64,000 nt of DNA from Paenarthrobacter nitroguajacolicus (lineage in GTDB: Bacteria > Actinomycetota > Actinomycetes > Actinomycetales > Micrococcaceae). The notes under the pieces are model-generated. The model searched no databases and was not told the origin of the DNA. It worked only from the letters and a program-made list of their open reading frames with translations. Location of the stretch: positions 1-64,000 of the forward strand of contig NZ_VNFK01000001.1 in NCBI RefSeq assembly GCF_007786235.1, read 5' to 3'. Both the position numbers and the translations under genes were made by a program. Positions 8,228 through 17,711 of this stretch are shown in pieces; the first letter of the stretch is position 1, and every line of letters begins with the position of its first letter.

Positions 8228-9667
8228 CTACAGTCCATCGACAGCGTCGACGGGCGTGAACGTGCTGCCGGGTCCGGCCAGGAGCGTGCTGCGACCCACG
8301 GCCCGCAGCTCTGCCGATACGACTCCGATGCGCCTCATGACAGCGAAGGCTTCGAATTCGTCCCTTCCCTTCATCAGCACCGACACACGCCCTTGGTCTT
8401 CGGCTACCTCGTCCGTTGGCCGCAGGATGGCCTGCAAATTGGCACCGGCCGGCAAATCGAAGTGAACCAGGGTGGACATGTCGGAACGGGCAATGCCCTT
8501 TGCGTCACCGCCGCGCCTGAGGGCTTCCTCCTCAAGGAGGACCCCCGCAAGGAGGGCTGCGCTGCGGTCCCAGGTGAAGCACCGGGCCCACTCCTGGCAT
8601 TGCGCAGAAATGTCACGTGCCACGTCCTGCCGGGACAGGGTCTTCAGGGCGTCCACCATGGCCGTCCCGAAGTCCTTGGCGGTGTCCACCAGCCACCCCG
8701 TGCTGCCATCAACCACTGAGTCGCGGATACCCGGGACCCGAAGGGCCAGGCATGGGACGCCCCACGCGGCGGCCTCGATCACGGAACAGCCCCAACCTTC
8801 TGACGCTGAGGTGGAGACCGTCAACCACGCCCGGTTCAAGAGGCTGTTGCGAACCTCGTCGGGCTGGTATCCGTGGAATGTCACGATGTCGTCGAGCCCT
8901 AAGTCCATGGCAAGCTGCTGCAGCCGACGGCGTTCCGGGCCGTCCCCGACGATCTCCAGGCGCAGTTTGGGGACGCTGCGGGCAGCTACAGCGAACTGGC
9001 CCAACAATAGGTCCAGCCGCTTGTGCGGCACCAAACGGCTGACGACGACGACGGTGGGCTCCGGGTCGCGGGGACCGACGGTGTGGGGAACCTCGATGGT
9101 TCCGTTGGGCACCACATGGATGGGACCGGAGAAACCCAGCTTGCGAAGTTCGAACCGGGTGGAGGGAGAGACTGCAGCTATGGCCCGGTTGCCATAAACG
9201 GCCTTTGCTCCCGTGCCTTCAAGAAATCGCCCCACAGCTGCCATTGGCGCCGAAAACCTGGTGCGGAATTGATCCTGGTGTACATGGTGGATCAACTGGA
9301 TGATCGGCATTTGCCGTGGAAGGAAAAGGGGCGCAAAAAAGGGAATCCCATTTTGGCAATCGATCACCCCGTCAAACCAGTTCCGGGTCTGCAGCAGCTT
9401 AAGGGCGGCCTGGCCGTAGAGGGCCAAAGGACCACCGGACCGGATGATCCGAATGCCGTCCACCACACCTTCAGCGGCTTGATGTTCTTCGCGCCCGGTG
9501 AACCATGTAACTTCGGCACCATTTTCTATCCAGCGGCGTGATATTTCGTGCATGTACTGTTCGGCCCCGCCGGCTTGGGAATGCTTGATGTCACGCCAAT
9601 TCAGCACCAGGATCCGTTTGCCCGCCAGTTGGGCGGGCATGTTCCCGGGCACAAAAGATTCCGTCAT
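8228..9667 (-). CDS. Glycosyltransferase family 4 protein with C-terminal extension
   Basis: A 479-residue GT-B enzyme. The N-terminal domain carries KRILVLNWRDIKHSQAGGAE, and the nucleotide-sugar domain has VVSRLVPHKRLDLLL and the E-x7-E motif in EGWGCSVIEAAAWGVP. Residues about 375-479 go beyond a typical GT4 core and I do not recognise them. Its ATG overlaps the stop of the upstream GT2 gene by 4 bp (ATGA), which indicates translational coupling. The partner of the neighbouring flippase fusion is 36 bp downstream. Sugar specificity is not predictable. Confidence 0.88.
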   Translation of the reverse strand: MTESFVPGNMPAQLAGKRILVLNWRDIKHSQAGGAEQYMHEISRRWIENGAEVTWFTGREEHQAAEGVVDGIRIIRSGGPLALYGQAALKLLQTRNWFDGVIDCQNGIPFFAPLFLPRQMPIIQLIHHVHQDQFRTRFSAPMAAVGRFLEGTGAKAVYGNRAIAAVSPSTRFELRKLGFSGPIHVVPNGTIEVPHTVGPRDPEPTVVVVSRLVPHKRLDLLLGQFAVAARSVPKLRLEIVGDGPERRRLQQLAMDLGLDDIVTFHGYQPDEVRNSLLNRAWLTVSTSASEGWGCSVIEAAAWGVPCLALRVPGIRDSVVDGSTGWLVDTAKDFGTAMVDALKTLSRQDVARDISAQCQEWARCFTWDRSAALLAGVLLEEEALRRGGDAKGIARSDMSTLVHFDLPAGANLQAILRPTDEVAEDQGRVSVLMKGRDEFEAFAVMRRIGVVSAELRAVGRSTLLAGPGSTFTPVDAVDGL

Positions 9668-10461
9668 TGCATCGCCTTTTGGAGTTGGAGTACTGAGGCA
9701 AAACTGGAAATTCCGTCCTTGAATGGCCGAAAGGTCGATGCCGCTCCGTCTGTCCAGGCAACCGGGAGTTCAATGATCCTGGCACCGCCGTGTTGCAGCC
9801 GCTGCAGGAGCTCAACGTCGAAGGCAAAGCCCGTAGCCCGGCACTGCACCATGGCCGCCGTGAGGGCGTCGCGTTCGAAGAATTTGAAACCGCATTGTGT
9901 ATCGAAAATGCCCTTGACTTTAGATTTCGTCAGCACACGGAAGGCCGTTCCGCCTACGCGGCGGCCCAGTTGTTGCGGCTGGACGAAAGTGGAACCGGGA
10001 GCGTGGCGCGAGGCAATAACGGCCGAGGCCCCCTGCTCCAGATGCTCCATGGCCGCCACCAGGGTGTTCAGCGGTGTGGCGAGGTCGGCGTCGAAAAAGC
10101 CTGTGTACTTCGAGGAACCGCTCAGCAACCCCCGGCGGACCGCGGCTCCTTTGCCGCGGAGGGAGCAGCCCACTACGGAAATCGGAACAGCGGTTCCCTT
10201 GTTGCGGGAAATTTGGCGGACTACGGCCCCGGTCTCGTCCGCACTGCAGTTATCCACCACCACAATGCGTGACGACCATGGCTGTTGTGCAAGGAAATCG
10301 GCCGTCTGGACAAGTGTGCTGGGAATTCTTGCAGCTTCGTTGTAGGCGGGAATGACGACTTCGAGATCAACCTGCGTTCGCCGCATTGACTCAGTATGTC
10401 GCCGTGCCTGAAAACTCCCCCTGATGCCGGTATGAATACTGTGCGGGTGGAGCAGATCCAT
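9664..10461 (-). CDS. Glycosyltransferase family 2, polyprenyl-phosphate sugar transferase type
   Basis: A 265-residue GT-A enzyme resembling dolichyl-phosphate beta-glucosyltransferases (Alg5/DPM1-like). It has VVIPAYNEAARIP, a DNCSADET loop, and the DADLATP motif as the DXD-like metal site. It would charge a polyprenyl phosphate with a sugar, which is the type of donor a GT-C enzyme uses; a GT-C domain is encoded two genes downstream, so the two probably work in series. An internal ATG at 10386 lies closer to the conserved domain but has no ribosome binding site; the ATG at 10461 has CGGAGG at good spacing and is chosen. This is the first gene of the operon. Confidence 0.88.
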   Translation of the reverse strand: MDLLHPHSIHTGIRGSFQARRHTESMRRTQVDLEVVIPAYNEAARIPSTLVQTADFLAQQPWSSRIVVVDNCSADETGAVVRQISRNKGTAVPISVVGCSLRGKGAAVRRGLLSGSSKYTGFFDADLATPLNTLVAAMEHLEQGASAVIASRHAPGSTFVQPQQLGRRVGGTAFRVLTKSKVKGIFDTQCGFKFFERDALTAAMVQCRATGFAFDVELLQRLQHGGARIIELPVAWTDGAASTFRPFKDGISSFASVLQLQKAMQ

Positions 10462-10532
10462 CTGAACCTCCGTTTAGTCAAAGAATTTGACGTCGAGGTC
10501 CAAGCTATGTGTGGTTCCGAACAAAGGGCACG

Positions 10533-10613
10533 AGTAGTCGATACTCGAAAAGTTGGCCACGGTCTCTTGGTTCCGTGGGAATGTACGCAGTTTTCCCAGC
10601 GGAGCACTACTTG
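10533..10613. promoter_or_regulatory. Candidate operator region of the polysaccharide operon
   Basis: Three blocks recur in the same order and with near-identical spacing upstream of the LAL gene at 20986-23415: a 24-bp block at 10533-10556 (21 of 24 identical), TGTACGCAGT at 10583-10592 (one mismatch), and an exact GCACTACTTG at 10604-10613. The first block contains the inverted repeat GAGTA-5 bp-TACTC. The element is 72-152 bp upstream of the GT2 start. No clear -35/-10 pair could be fixed, so the promoter itself is not called. Confidence 0.5.
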
Positions 10614-10681
10614 TATTGTTCCGCTGGAATTATTCCAATCGCGTTACATGATCCGCACTTTGCTGTGTCAAATACTATGCC

Positions 10682-10699
10682 TGCCGTGGCGTCACGGCA
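10682..10699 (-). terminator. Weak stem-loop at the end of the mfd/DUF457 transcript
   Basis: A perfect 7-bp stem (TGCCGTG/CACGGCA) with a 4-base loop overlaps the stop codon of the membrane protein gene at 10692. There is no clear T tract on the minus strand, so it may be an mRNA-end stabiliser rather than an intrinsic terminator. Confidence 0.3.
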
Positions 10700-11501
10700 A
10701 CTGCACCACGCCCCCAAGAGCCGCCAAAACACCGGGCCAATGCTGCTGGGCCAACGTCCATGCGGCAACACCCATGCCCACCATGGCATATCCACTGACA
10801 GGAATAAGGACCAACCATTCGCGCCGCGAACCGGCGCGACCCAGGAGCGGAATGGAAAAGGCGCCGTTTGCCCGCCAAATGCCACTGATGAAGGATTTGC
10901 GAAGGAATTTGGGGGGCTTTATGACGATGGGCCACAAAAGCGGCACTCCGCCTACGGTGATCATGTCCCCCACGATGTGAACCACCACTCCAGTGAGCAT
11001 GGACAGCGGCAACCATCCCCACTGATCCGGCGCGAACCAGGTCACCAGGCCGGCCATTACCACTGCGAAGAGCCAGTTGGTAATCCAGCCGGACTTTGGG
11101 AAAAGGTTCAACGCCTTGGCAGCCAGGTTGATCATGAACATGCACAACAGCCCTGCGCCCACAGACAGTTTCCCCACGGGCGTCACCATTTGGAATTGTG
11201 CAGCCATGGCTGCGAGCACCACGAATGCCGAGGCCCCGAGCAGCGAGTGCGTCCCTTGCCGGTGCCCTCCGCTTGCTTTCTCGATCCCCACGGCAATCAC
11301 GTTGGACAGCGGCGGCAGGGAATTGGCAATGGTGCTGTGGCGGTGGTCCCAGTCGCAAACCAAGGCGGTGCCCGCCGTCGCCATGGCTCCGATCAGGATT
11401 CCCGTGGAATCCAGCGGGTACCAGCCCAGGGCGTAGGGGCCGGTCGAGGCAATAGCTATCCACGCCGCGGCTCCGGACGCGGCGTGGTGTCCTCCCATCA
11501 T
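10692..11501 (-). CDS. DUF457 / YdjM-type membrane-bound metal-dependent hydrolase
   Basis: A 269-residue membrane protein with about six hydrophobic segments and the His/Asp motifs of the YdjM/DUF457 family. These are GGHHAASGAAAW at the N-terminus, CDWDHRHSTIA near residue 50, HRQGTHSLLG near residue 80 and HIVGDMIT near residue 175. The family is annotated as metal-dependent hydrolase; the physiological substrate is not established. It starts 4 bp after the mfd stop, with two adjacent ATG codons, and is probably cotranscribed with mfd. Confidence 0.8.
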   Translation of the reverse strand: MMGGHHAASGAAAWIAIASTGPYALGWYPLDSTGILIGAMATAGTALVCDWDHRHSTIANSLPPLSNVIAVGIEKASGGHRQGTHSLLGASAFVVLAAMAAQFQMVTPVGKLSVGAGLLCMFMINLAAKALNLFPKSGWITNWLFAVVMAGLVTWFAPDQWGWLPLSMLTGVVVHIVGDMITVGGVPLLWPIVIKPPKFLRKSFISGIWRANGAFSIPLLGRAGSRREWLVLIPVSGYAMVGMGVAAWTLAQQHWPGVLAALGGVVQLP

Positions 11502-11505
11502 TCGG

Positions 11506-14500
11506 TTAGCCCGCCTTTACGGGGACTTCAGCGAAAATCGCTTCGATGACGTTGTTCGCCCACTGCAGGATCTCGGCGTCCTGGAGGTCGCGTCCGCCGA
11601 TCCGGGCCGTCTTGGGCTTGGGGATCAACACGGCATCCAGCGCTGGCTTAACCTGCGAACCCGGGTACATGCGGTTCAGGCGCATGGTTTTGGATTCGGG
11701 CAGTTGCGCGGGCGAGAAGCGGATGAAGTTGCCTTGGAGCGCGACGTCGGACAGGCCGGCTTCGCGGGCACCCACCCGGAAGCGCGCCACGGCTATGAGG
11801 TTCTGGGCGGGCAGCGGTGGCTCCCCGTAGCGGTCCACCAGTTCTGCGAGGACTTCGTCGATGGCTTCGTAGGTAACGGCGGCAGCCAGCTTGCGGTAGG
11901 CCTCCAGACGCAACCTCTCCCCGGGGACGTAGTCGTGCGGCAGGTGCGCGTTGACCGGCAGTTCGATCTTCATCTCCGCGGCTTTTTCTTCGGCTTCGCC
12001 GCGATACTCGGCTACAGCCTCGCCCACCAAACGGATGTAGAGGTCGAACCCGACACCTTGGATGTGACCGGACTGCTCTCCGCCCAGCAGGTTTCCTGCA
12101 CCCCGGATTTCGAGGTCCTTCATGGCCAGCTGCATGCCGGCGCCGAGCTCGTTGTGCGCTGCCACCGCCTTGAGGCGTTCCAGTGCCACCTCGCCCAGCG
12201 GCTTTTCCGAGGGGTAGAGGAAGTAGGCGTAGGCGCGCTCACGGCCACGGCCTACTCGGCCTCGGAGCTGGTGCAGCTGCGACAATCCATACTTGTCGGC
12301 CCCGTCCACAATCAACGTGTTGGCGTTGGAGATGTCCAAGCCTGTCTCAATGATGGTGGTGCAGACTAGCACGTCGAAGCGTTTCTCCCAGAAGTCCACG
12401 ATGATCTTCTCCAGGCGGCTCTCGGACATTTGGCCGTGCGCCACTTCCACCCGGGCTTCGGGGACCAGTTCACGGATCTGCGCGGCAATACGTTCAATTG
12501 AGGACACCCGGTTGTGAACAAAGAACACCTGCCCCTCGCGCATGAGCTCACGGCGGATCGCCGCCGAGGTCTGCTTGTTGGTGTACGGACCTACATAGGT
12601 CAGCACCGGGTGGCGTTCCTCCGGAGGGGTGGCCAGCGTGGATGTTTCCCGAATTCCGGTGAGGGACATTTCCAAGGTTCGTGGGATCGGCGTAGCACTC
12701 ATCGCCAGGACATCCACGTTGGTGCGCATCTTCTTGAGCGCTTCCTTGTGTTCCACGCCAAAGCGCTGTTCCTCATCCACGATCACCAGGCCGAGGTCTT
12801 TGAACTCGAAGTCCTTGGACAAAAGCCGGTGCGTACCGATCACCACATCGACGGCGCCGCTTTTGACGCCTTCGGCCGTTTCCTTGGCTTCCTTGCTGCT
12901 CTGGAACCTTGAAAGCGGCTTGACACGCAGGGGGAACCCGGAGAAGCGCTCGGTGAACGTCTCGTAGTGCTGCTGCGCAAGGAGGGTTGTGGGCACCAGG
13001 ACTGCTACTTGTTTTCCGTCCTGGACAGCTTTGAAGGCAGCCCGGACCGCGATTTCGGTCTTGCCGTAGCCCACGTCGCCGGATACCAGCCGGTCCATGG
13101 GGATTTCACGCTCCATGTCGGCCTTGACCTCGTTGATGGTCGTCAACTGGTCCGGCGTTTCCACATAGGGGAATGCTTCTTCGAGCTCGCGCTGCCACGG
13201 GGTGTCGGGTGCGAAGGCGTGGCCACGGGATGCCATGCGGGCGGAATAGAGCCGGATCAGCTCCCCGGCGATTTCCTTGACGGCCTTGCGTGCTTTGGAC
13301 TTGGTGCTGGCCCAGTCCGCGCCGCCCATCTTGCTGAGGGCGGGGGTATCTCCACCGACGTAGCGGGTCACCTGGTCCAGTTGGTCGGTCGGTACGAAAA
13401 GCCGGTCCCCAGGAGCGCCGCGTTTGGACGCCGCGTACTCCAGTACCAGGTACTCGCGCAAACCGGCGTCCGACGACGACGTACCGGCCACCTTGCGCTG
13501 GATCAGCTCCACGAACCGGCCGATGCCATGCTGTTCGTGCACCACGAAGTCGCCTGCGTGCAGTTGCAGTGGGTCCACGGCGTTCCGCCGTTTGGACGGC
13601 ATGCGCCGCATGTCCTTGGTGGAACTCGCGGTGGCACGACCCAGCAGATCGGCTTCGGTCAACAAGCCCAGCTTGAGGCCGTCCAGGACAAAACCACGCC
13701 CGACGGCGGCGGTGGTCACCTCGATGATGCCTGGTTGGGGTTCCTTATCGAGCGATTCCACGCGGGAACAAGGAATGTCTGCGTCGTGGAACAGCTCGGC
13801 TAAGCGCTGCGCTGGCCCTGGACCGTCGGTCACCACCACCACACGCCACTGCTCGCGGACGCGTGAGCCAATGAATTCCAGCATTTCGGCAACGTCACCC
13901 TGGTAGCCACGTGGTTCGCGGGCACGCATGTTGAGGACATCGATGTCCAGGACCAGGTCCTCGTCGGTTGCGAGCGAGGTGATGGACCACCAGGACACGC
14001 CGTGTTCCAGCGCTGCCGAGCGGGTGTCGGTCAGGGAACGGAAACTGGCGGCGTGCAAGTCCGTGGAGGCCTGTGACGACAAATCGAGGGGCGCCGCGCC
14101 GCCGTCGGACGCTGTTGACCAAGCAGCCTCAAGGAACTCTTCGTTGGTGGCGGCGAGGTCGTGCGCGCGGGTGCGCACCTTCTCCGGTTCGATGACCACG
14201 GACAGCGAACCGGCCGGGAGCTGGTCCACGAACGGGACCATTGCATCCACCAGGACCGGGGCCAGGGATTCCATGCCTTCAACAGCAATGCCGCCGGCGA
14301 TTTTCTCCAGCATGTCGGCCGCGGCAGGCATGTCGGCCTTCAGCTTCGAGGCACGCGACATCACCGAGGGAGTGATCAGGATTTCCCGGCACGGAGGGGC
14401 ATGCAGTTCTGTGGGGTGGTGAACGCCGGGGGCGGACAGCGAGCGCTGGTCTGCGACGGCGAACCAGCGCATCTGGTCTACCTCGTCGCCGAAGAATTCC

Positions 14501-15138
14501 ACCCGGATGGGGTGGTCCTCGGTAGGCGGGAAGACATCGAGGATGCCGCCGCGGACCGCGAATTCGCCGCGGTGGGTCACCATATCAACGCGCGCGTAGG
14601 CGGCGTCGGACAGGGCACGGACAACCTCGGTGAAGGAGCGTTCCTGGCCCACCTGCAGCGTCACCGGAACAAGGTCGCCCAAGCCGGCCACAATGGGCTG
14701 GACCACAGCGCGAACCGGGGCCACCACCACGCGCAACGGGGCCGCCGTCGAGGTTTCCGGGTGGGTCAGGCGCCGCAGGACGGAAAGGCGGCGGCCCACC
14801 GTGTCCGAACGCGGCGAGAGGCGCTCGTGCGGGAGGGTTTCCCAACTGGGGAAGGTGGCCACCGAATCGGAGGGCAGGTAGGAGCAGAGCGCCGCGGTGA
14901 GGTCTTCGGCTTCGCGGCCGGTGGCGGTGACGGCCAGGACTACCGGCGCTCCCGCGCCATCGGCGCCGGCGCCAGCCAAGGCATCTGCCATTTCGGCGAG
15001 CAACACCGCACGCATCCCTGTGGGGGCGCTGATCTGGTAGTCGGCGTTCCGGTCGCTGAAGGACCGCTGCGCCTCCGTACGAACGCGCGCGAAAGTCTTG
15101 TCCTCCGCCAGTGCGCGGCGCAGACCGTTGAGGCTCAT
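11506..15138 (-). CDS. mfd: Transcription-repair coupling factor Mfd
   Basis: A 1210-residue SF2 translocase that removes RNA polymerase stalled at DNA lesions and recruits UvrA. The N-terminal third is the UvrB-like region. The RNA polymerase interaction domain precedes the helicase core, which has Walker A in GDVGYGKTE, the DEEQ box in VIVDEEQRFG, and SATPIPRTLEMSL. The C-terminal TRCF domain follows. The frame extends to 15177, but the ATG at 15138 has TAGGAG upstream and is the better start. It is divergent from an SDR gene with 109 bp between the two starts. Confidence 0.96.
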   Translation of the reverse strand: MSLNGLRRALAEDKTFARVRTEAQRSFSDRNADYQISAPTGMRAVLLAEMADALAGAGADGAGAPVVLAVTATGREAEDLTAALCSYLPSDSVATFPSWETLPHERLSPRSDTVGRRLSVLRRLTHPETSTAAPLRVVVAPVRAVVQPIVAGLGDLVPVTLQVGQERSFTEVVRALSDAAYARVDMVTHRGEFAVRGGILDVFPPTEDHPIRVEFFGDEVDQMRWFAVADQRSLSAPGVHHPTELHAPPCREILITPSVMSRASKLKADMPAAADMLEKIAGGIAVEGMESLAPVLVDAMVPFVDQLPAGSLSVVIEPEKVRTRAHDLAATNEEFLEAAWSTASDGGAAPLDLSSQASTDLHAASFRSLTDTRSAALEHGVSWWSITSLATDEDLVLDIDVLNMRAREPRGYQGDVAEMLEFIGSRVREQWRVVVVTDGPGPAQRLAELFHDADIPCSRVESLDKEPQPGIIEVTTAAVGRGFVLDGLKLGLLTEADLLGRATASSTKDMRRMPSKRRNAVDPLQLHAGDFVVHEQHGIGRFVELIQRKVAGTSSSDAGLREYLVLEYAASKRGAPGDRLFVPTDQLDQVTRYVGGDTPALSKMGGADWASTKSKARKAVKEIAGELIRLYSARMASRGHAFAPDTPWQRELEEAFPYVETPDQLTTINEVKADMEREIPMDRLVSGDVGYGKTEIAVRAAFKAVQDGKQVAVLVPTTLLAQQHYETFTERFSGFPLRVKPLSRFQSSKEAKETAEGVKSGAVDVVIGTHRLLSKDFEFKDLGLVIVDEEQRFGVEHKEALKKMRTNVDVLAMSATPIPRTLEMSLTGIRETSTLATPPEERHPVLTYVGPYTNKQTSAAIRRELMREGQVFFVHNRVSSIERIAAQIRELVPEARVEVAHGQMSESRLEKIIVDFWEKRFDVLVCTTIIETGLDISNANTLIVDGADKYGLSQLHQLRGRVGRGRERAYAYFLYPSEKPLGEVALERLKAVAAHNELGAGMQLAMKDLEIRGAGNLLGGEQSGHIQGVGFDLYIRLVGEAVAEYRGEAEEKAAEMKIELPVNAHLPHDYVPGERLRLEAYRKLAAAVTYEAIDEVLAELVDRYGEPPLPAQNLIAVARFRVGAREAGLSDVALQGNFIRFSPAQLPESKTMRLNRMYPGSQVKPALDAVLIPKPKTARIGGRDLQDAEILQWANNVIEAIFAEVPVKAG

Positions 15139-15247
15139 GGCAGAAACTCCTAGGGTGGGTCCAAGGGCAGGCAACACAAATGCCCGGAAATTCAGATGAA
15201 TGCCGGGTCATTCCAGCCTACCTCTACCCCCAGCCACAGGAGTTCCT

Positions 15248-16786
15248 TTGCAGCCTTCGGAAGCCACGCATTCCAACACCACGCAGGACACCAGGACAGT
15301 GCTGGTCACCGGCGCCACCGGTTACATCGGTGGCCGTTTGGTCCCCCGGCTCCTCGAAGCCGGGCACAAGGTCAAGGTCTTGGTCCGCACTCCGCAGAAG
15401 ATTGCCGATGTTCCCTGGCATGATGATGTTGAGATCGTCGAGAACAGCCTGTCCGACGCCGGCAGCCTCACCCAGGCGCTGAACGACGTGGACGTCCTGT
15501 ATTACCTGGTGCACTCCATGGCCTCGGGCAGTGGCTTCGAGGCCAAGGAAGAAGCCATGGCCCGGCTCGTGGCCGAGGCCGCGACAGAGGCGGGTGTGGA
15601 CAGGATCGTCTATCTGGGCGGCCTGCACCCGGAAGACACTGAGCTTTCCACGCACATGCGTTCACGAGAGACCGTGGGCCGGGTGTTCCTTGAATCCCCC
15701 GTGGACTCGATAGTCTTCCAGGCCGGCGTGGTGATCGGGTCCGGGTCTGCTTCCTTTGAGATGATCCGGCACCTCGCAGACACCCTTCCCGTGATGCCGG
15801 CGCCCAGCTGGGTTAATAACAGGATCGAGGCCATCGCTGTCCGCGACGTCCTGCACTACCTCGTTGCGGCCGCCGCGCTCCCCGAGAAGTTGAACCGCTC
15901 CTTTGATATCGGTTCGCGCGATGTTCTGAAGTACAAGGACATGATGAACGAGTATGCCGTGGAGCGTGGTCTGCCCCGGCGGTTGGTCATCGCACTTCCT
16001 GTGCCGGCTCCCAAGCTCGCCGGTTTATGGGTGGCTCTGGTGACTCCCATTCCCCTGTCCATGTCCCTGCCGTTGGTGCAGTCACTGCAGCACGACGCGG
16101 TGTCGCGGGAGCACGACGTCGACCGCTACTTTCAGCAGCCCGACGGCGGCCTGACGCCTTACCGGCGAGCCGTCGCCCTGGCGCTTGGCAAGGAAAGGGA
16201 TGGGCAGGTGGAGACCACCTGGGCGACCGCCGGCGTCGACGCCGATCCCCTTCCGAGCGACCCCGACTGGGCCGGCTACAAGGTGTTCCTCGACGAGAGG
16301 ACCTTCCACAGCGAGGCCAAGCCGGAGCATGTGTGGACCATCATCGAGGGCATCGGCGGCAAGAACGGCTGGTACTCGCTGCCTTTGGCGTGGCGGGTGC
16401 GCGGCTGGCTGGACAAACTGCAGGGCGGCGCCGGGCTGCTGCGCGGCCGCAGGCACCCCAAGACGCTGAACACCGGCGAAGTGGTGGATTGGTGGCGGGT
16501 TGAAGCCATTGACCGCGGACACCTGCTGCGCCTGCGGGCGGAAATGCGGGCCCCCGGCGGCGCCTGGCTTGAGTTGGCGGTAGAGCCCGACGGCGGCGGC
16601 AGCCTGTACAAGCAGCGCGCCATCTTTTTCCCCCGAGGCTTGGCAGGAAGGCTTTACTGGCTGGGCGTCTACCCGTTCCATGGGGTGATCTTCCCGTCGA
16701 TGGCCCGGAACATTTCGGCAGCCGCCATGGCGCTCCAGGAGGCGGAGCAACGGCAGGGTTCGGGGGTGGCCACGGACAACCCGTAG
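15248..16786 (+). CDS. SDR-family NAD(P)-binding protein with C-terminal DUF2867 domain
   Basis: A 512-residue protein. The N-terminal Rossmann domain has the TGATGYIGGRLVPRL dinucleotide-binding motif, as in atypical short-chain dehydrogenases and NmrA-like proteins. The C-terminal 170 residues (from about FLDERTF to IFFPRGL) match the DUF2867 pattern seen in the same fused architecture in actinobacteria. The substrate is unknown. I chose the TTG at 15248 because AGGAG lies 6 bp before it; an in-frame ATG at 15200 lacks a ribosome binding site. It is transcribed away from mfd. Confidence 0.8.
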   Translation: MQPSEATHSNTTQDTRTVLVTGATGYIGGRLVPRLLEAGHKVKVLVRTPQKIADVPWHDDVEIVENSLSDAGSLTQALNDVDVLYYLVHSMASGSGFEAKEEAMARLVAEAATEAGVDRIVYLGGLHPEDTELSTHMRSRETVGRVFLESPVDSIVFQAGVVIGSGSASFEMIRHLADTLPVMPAPSWVNNRIEAIAVRDVLHYLVAAAALPEKLNRSFDIGSRDVLKYKDMMNEYAVERGLPRRLVIALPVPAPKLAGLWVALVTPIPLSMSLPLVQSLQHDAVSREHDVDRYFQQPDGGLTPYRRAVALALGKERDGQVETTWATAGVDADPLPSDPDWAGYKVFLDERTFHSEAKPEHVWTIIEGIGGKNGWYSLPLAWRVRGWLDKLQGGAGLLRGRRHPKTLNTGEVVDWWRVEAIDRGHLLRLRAEMRAPGGAWLELAVEPDGGGSLYKQRAIFFPRGLAGRLYWLGVYPFHGVIFPSMARNISAAAMALQEAEQRQGSGVATDNP

Positions 16787-16834
16787 GATGTTGGGAGCTA
16801 AAACAGCTTCATCACCACCATCCACGGAGGACCC

Positions 16835-17332
16835 ATGGCCCTGAGTGCATCCACCACCCTGCCGCACAGCGTCGACCGCGTTGCGGCCGTATTTGTCGAC
16901 GAGGAATTCCTGCGTCACACGAGCGAACTGGTGGGCGGCTCCCTGGAATCGTTCACGATCGACGGCGACACCGCCGGTGCCTTCAGCACCACCACCGTTC
17001 GTACGCTGCCCACCACCCGCCTGCCGGATATTGCCCGCAAGTTCGTCGGCGAAACCCTGACGGTGACCCAGAAGGAGCAGTGGGAAGCCCCTGCCGCTGA
17101 TGGCTCCCGCTCCAGCAACATTGCCCTCAAGATTTCGGGCGCTCCGCTGGACGTGACCGCTGTCCAGCGTCTCGTGGCCGACGGCGCCAGCACCCGGATC
17201 GAACTCGAAGGCACGGTGTCTTCCTCAGTTCCGTTCCTCGGCGGCAAGATCGCCGACGCAGCGGAGCCCATGGTCGGCAAGGCACTGAACATCCAGTCGC
17301 AGCAGGCGCAGGCCTGGCTCGAAAGCCACTAA
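16835..17332 (+). CDS. DUF2505 family protein
   Basis: A 165-residue protein with the pattern of the DUF2505 family, which is thought to adopt a START/SRPBCC-like hydrophobic-ligand-binding fold. It starts LSASTTLPHSVDRVAAVF and ends in a helix-rich segment with GGKIADAAEPMVGKAL. No catalytic motif is visible. CGGAGG precedes the ATG. A 73-residue membrane protein follows with a one-base gap, so the two form an operon. The function is unknown. Confidence 0.8.
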   Translation: MALSASTTLPHSVDRVAAVFVDEEFLRHTSELVGGSLESFTIDGDTAGAFSTTTVRTLPTTRLPDIARKFVGETLTVTQKEQWEAPAADGSRSSNIALKISGAPLDVTAVQRLVADGASTRIELEGTVSSSVPFLGGKIADAAEPMVGKALNIQSQQAQAWLESH

Positions 17333-17333
17333 T

Positions 17334-17555
17334 ATGCAGATCCCCGGAATCCTGGCGGTTGTCCTGATCGTTGCCGGCGTGTGGTCCTTGGTTGTCTGGC
17401 CGCAGTTCCTCAAGCGCGTCATGAAGGATCCCCGCGCCCGCGATGCAGCAGGCAAGGCCACCAAGTTCCTCACGGTCCACGTCGTGCTGGTCACCATTTC
17501 CATGGTGCTGGGACTCGCGACGGCGGCCATCGGGATCGCGGGCCTCGTCGCCTAA
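17334..17555 (+). CDS. SCO4848-family small membrane protein
   Basis: A 73-residue protein with two transmembrane segments (about residues 4-22 and 46-70) separated by a basic cytoplasmic loop (FLKRVMKDPRARDAAGKATK). It resembles the SCO4848 family of actinobacterial membrane proteins of unknown function. It is translated immediately after the DUF2505 gene, and a 68-bp palindrome begins 5 bp after its stop. Confidence 0.75.
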   Translation: MQIPGILAVVLIVAGVWSLVVWPQFLKRVMKDPRARDAAGKATKFLTVHVVLVTISMVLGLATAAIGIAGLVA

Positions 17556-17559
17556 GTTC

Positions 17560-17627
17560 ACCCAAGTAGCTGGCAGTAGTGGTTGTTCTGAGGCCTCAGA
17601 ACAACCACTACTGCCAGCTACTTGGGT
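17560..17627. repeat. Perfect 68-bp palindrome (34-bp arms, no loop)
   Basis: Bases 17560-17593 are exactly complementary to 17594-17627, centred on GAGGCCTC. It lies between the SCO4848-family gene and nhaA. The transcript would form a long hairpin that could end or protect the upstream mRNA, but there is no T tract. The perfect identity of the arms suggests recent origin or active maintenance, for example as a mobile repeat unit. Confidence 0.9.
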
Positions 17628-17711
17628 AAGATGGACAGTGGTGTGCCGGGAAGTCTGGTCGGCGTGTATTTGCTGTACCCGCCCATGACCACTCACTGTT
17701 AGGAGCCCTCC

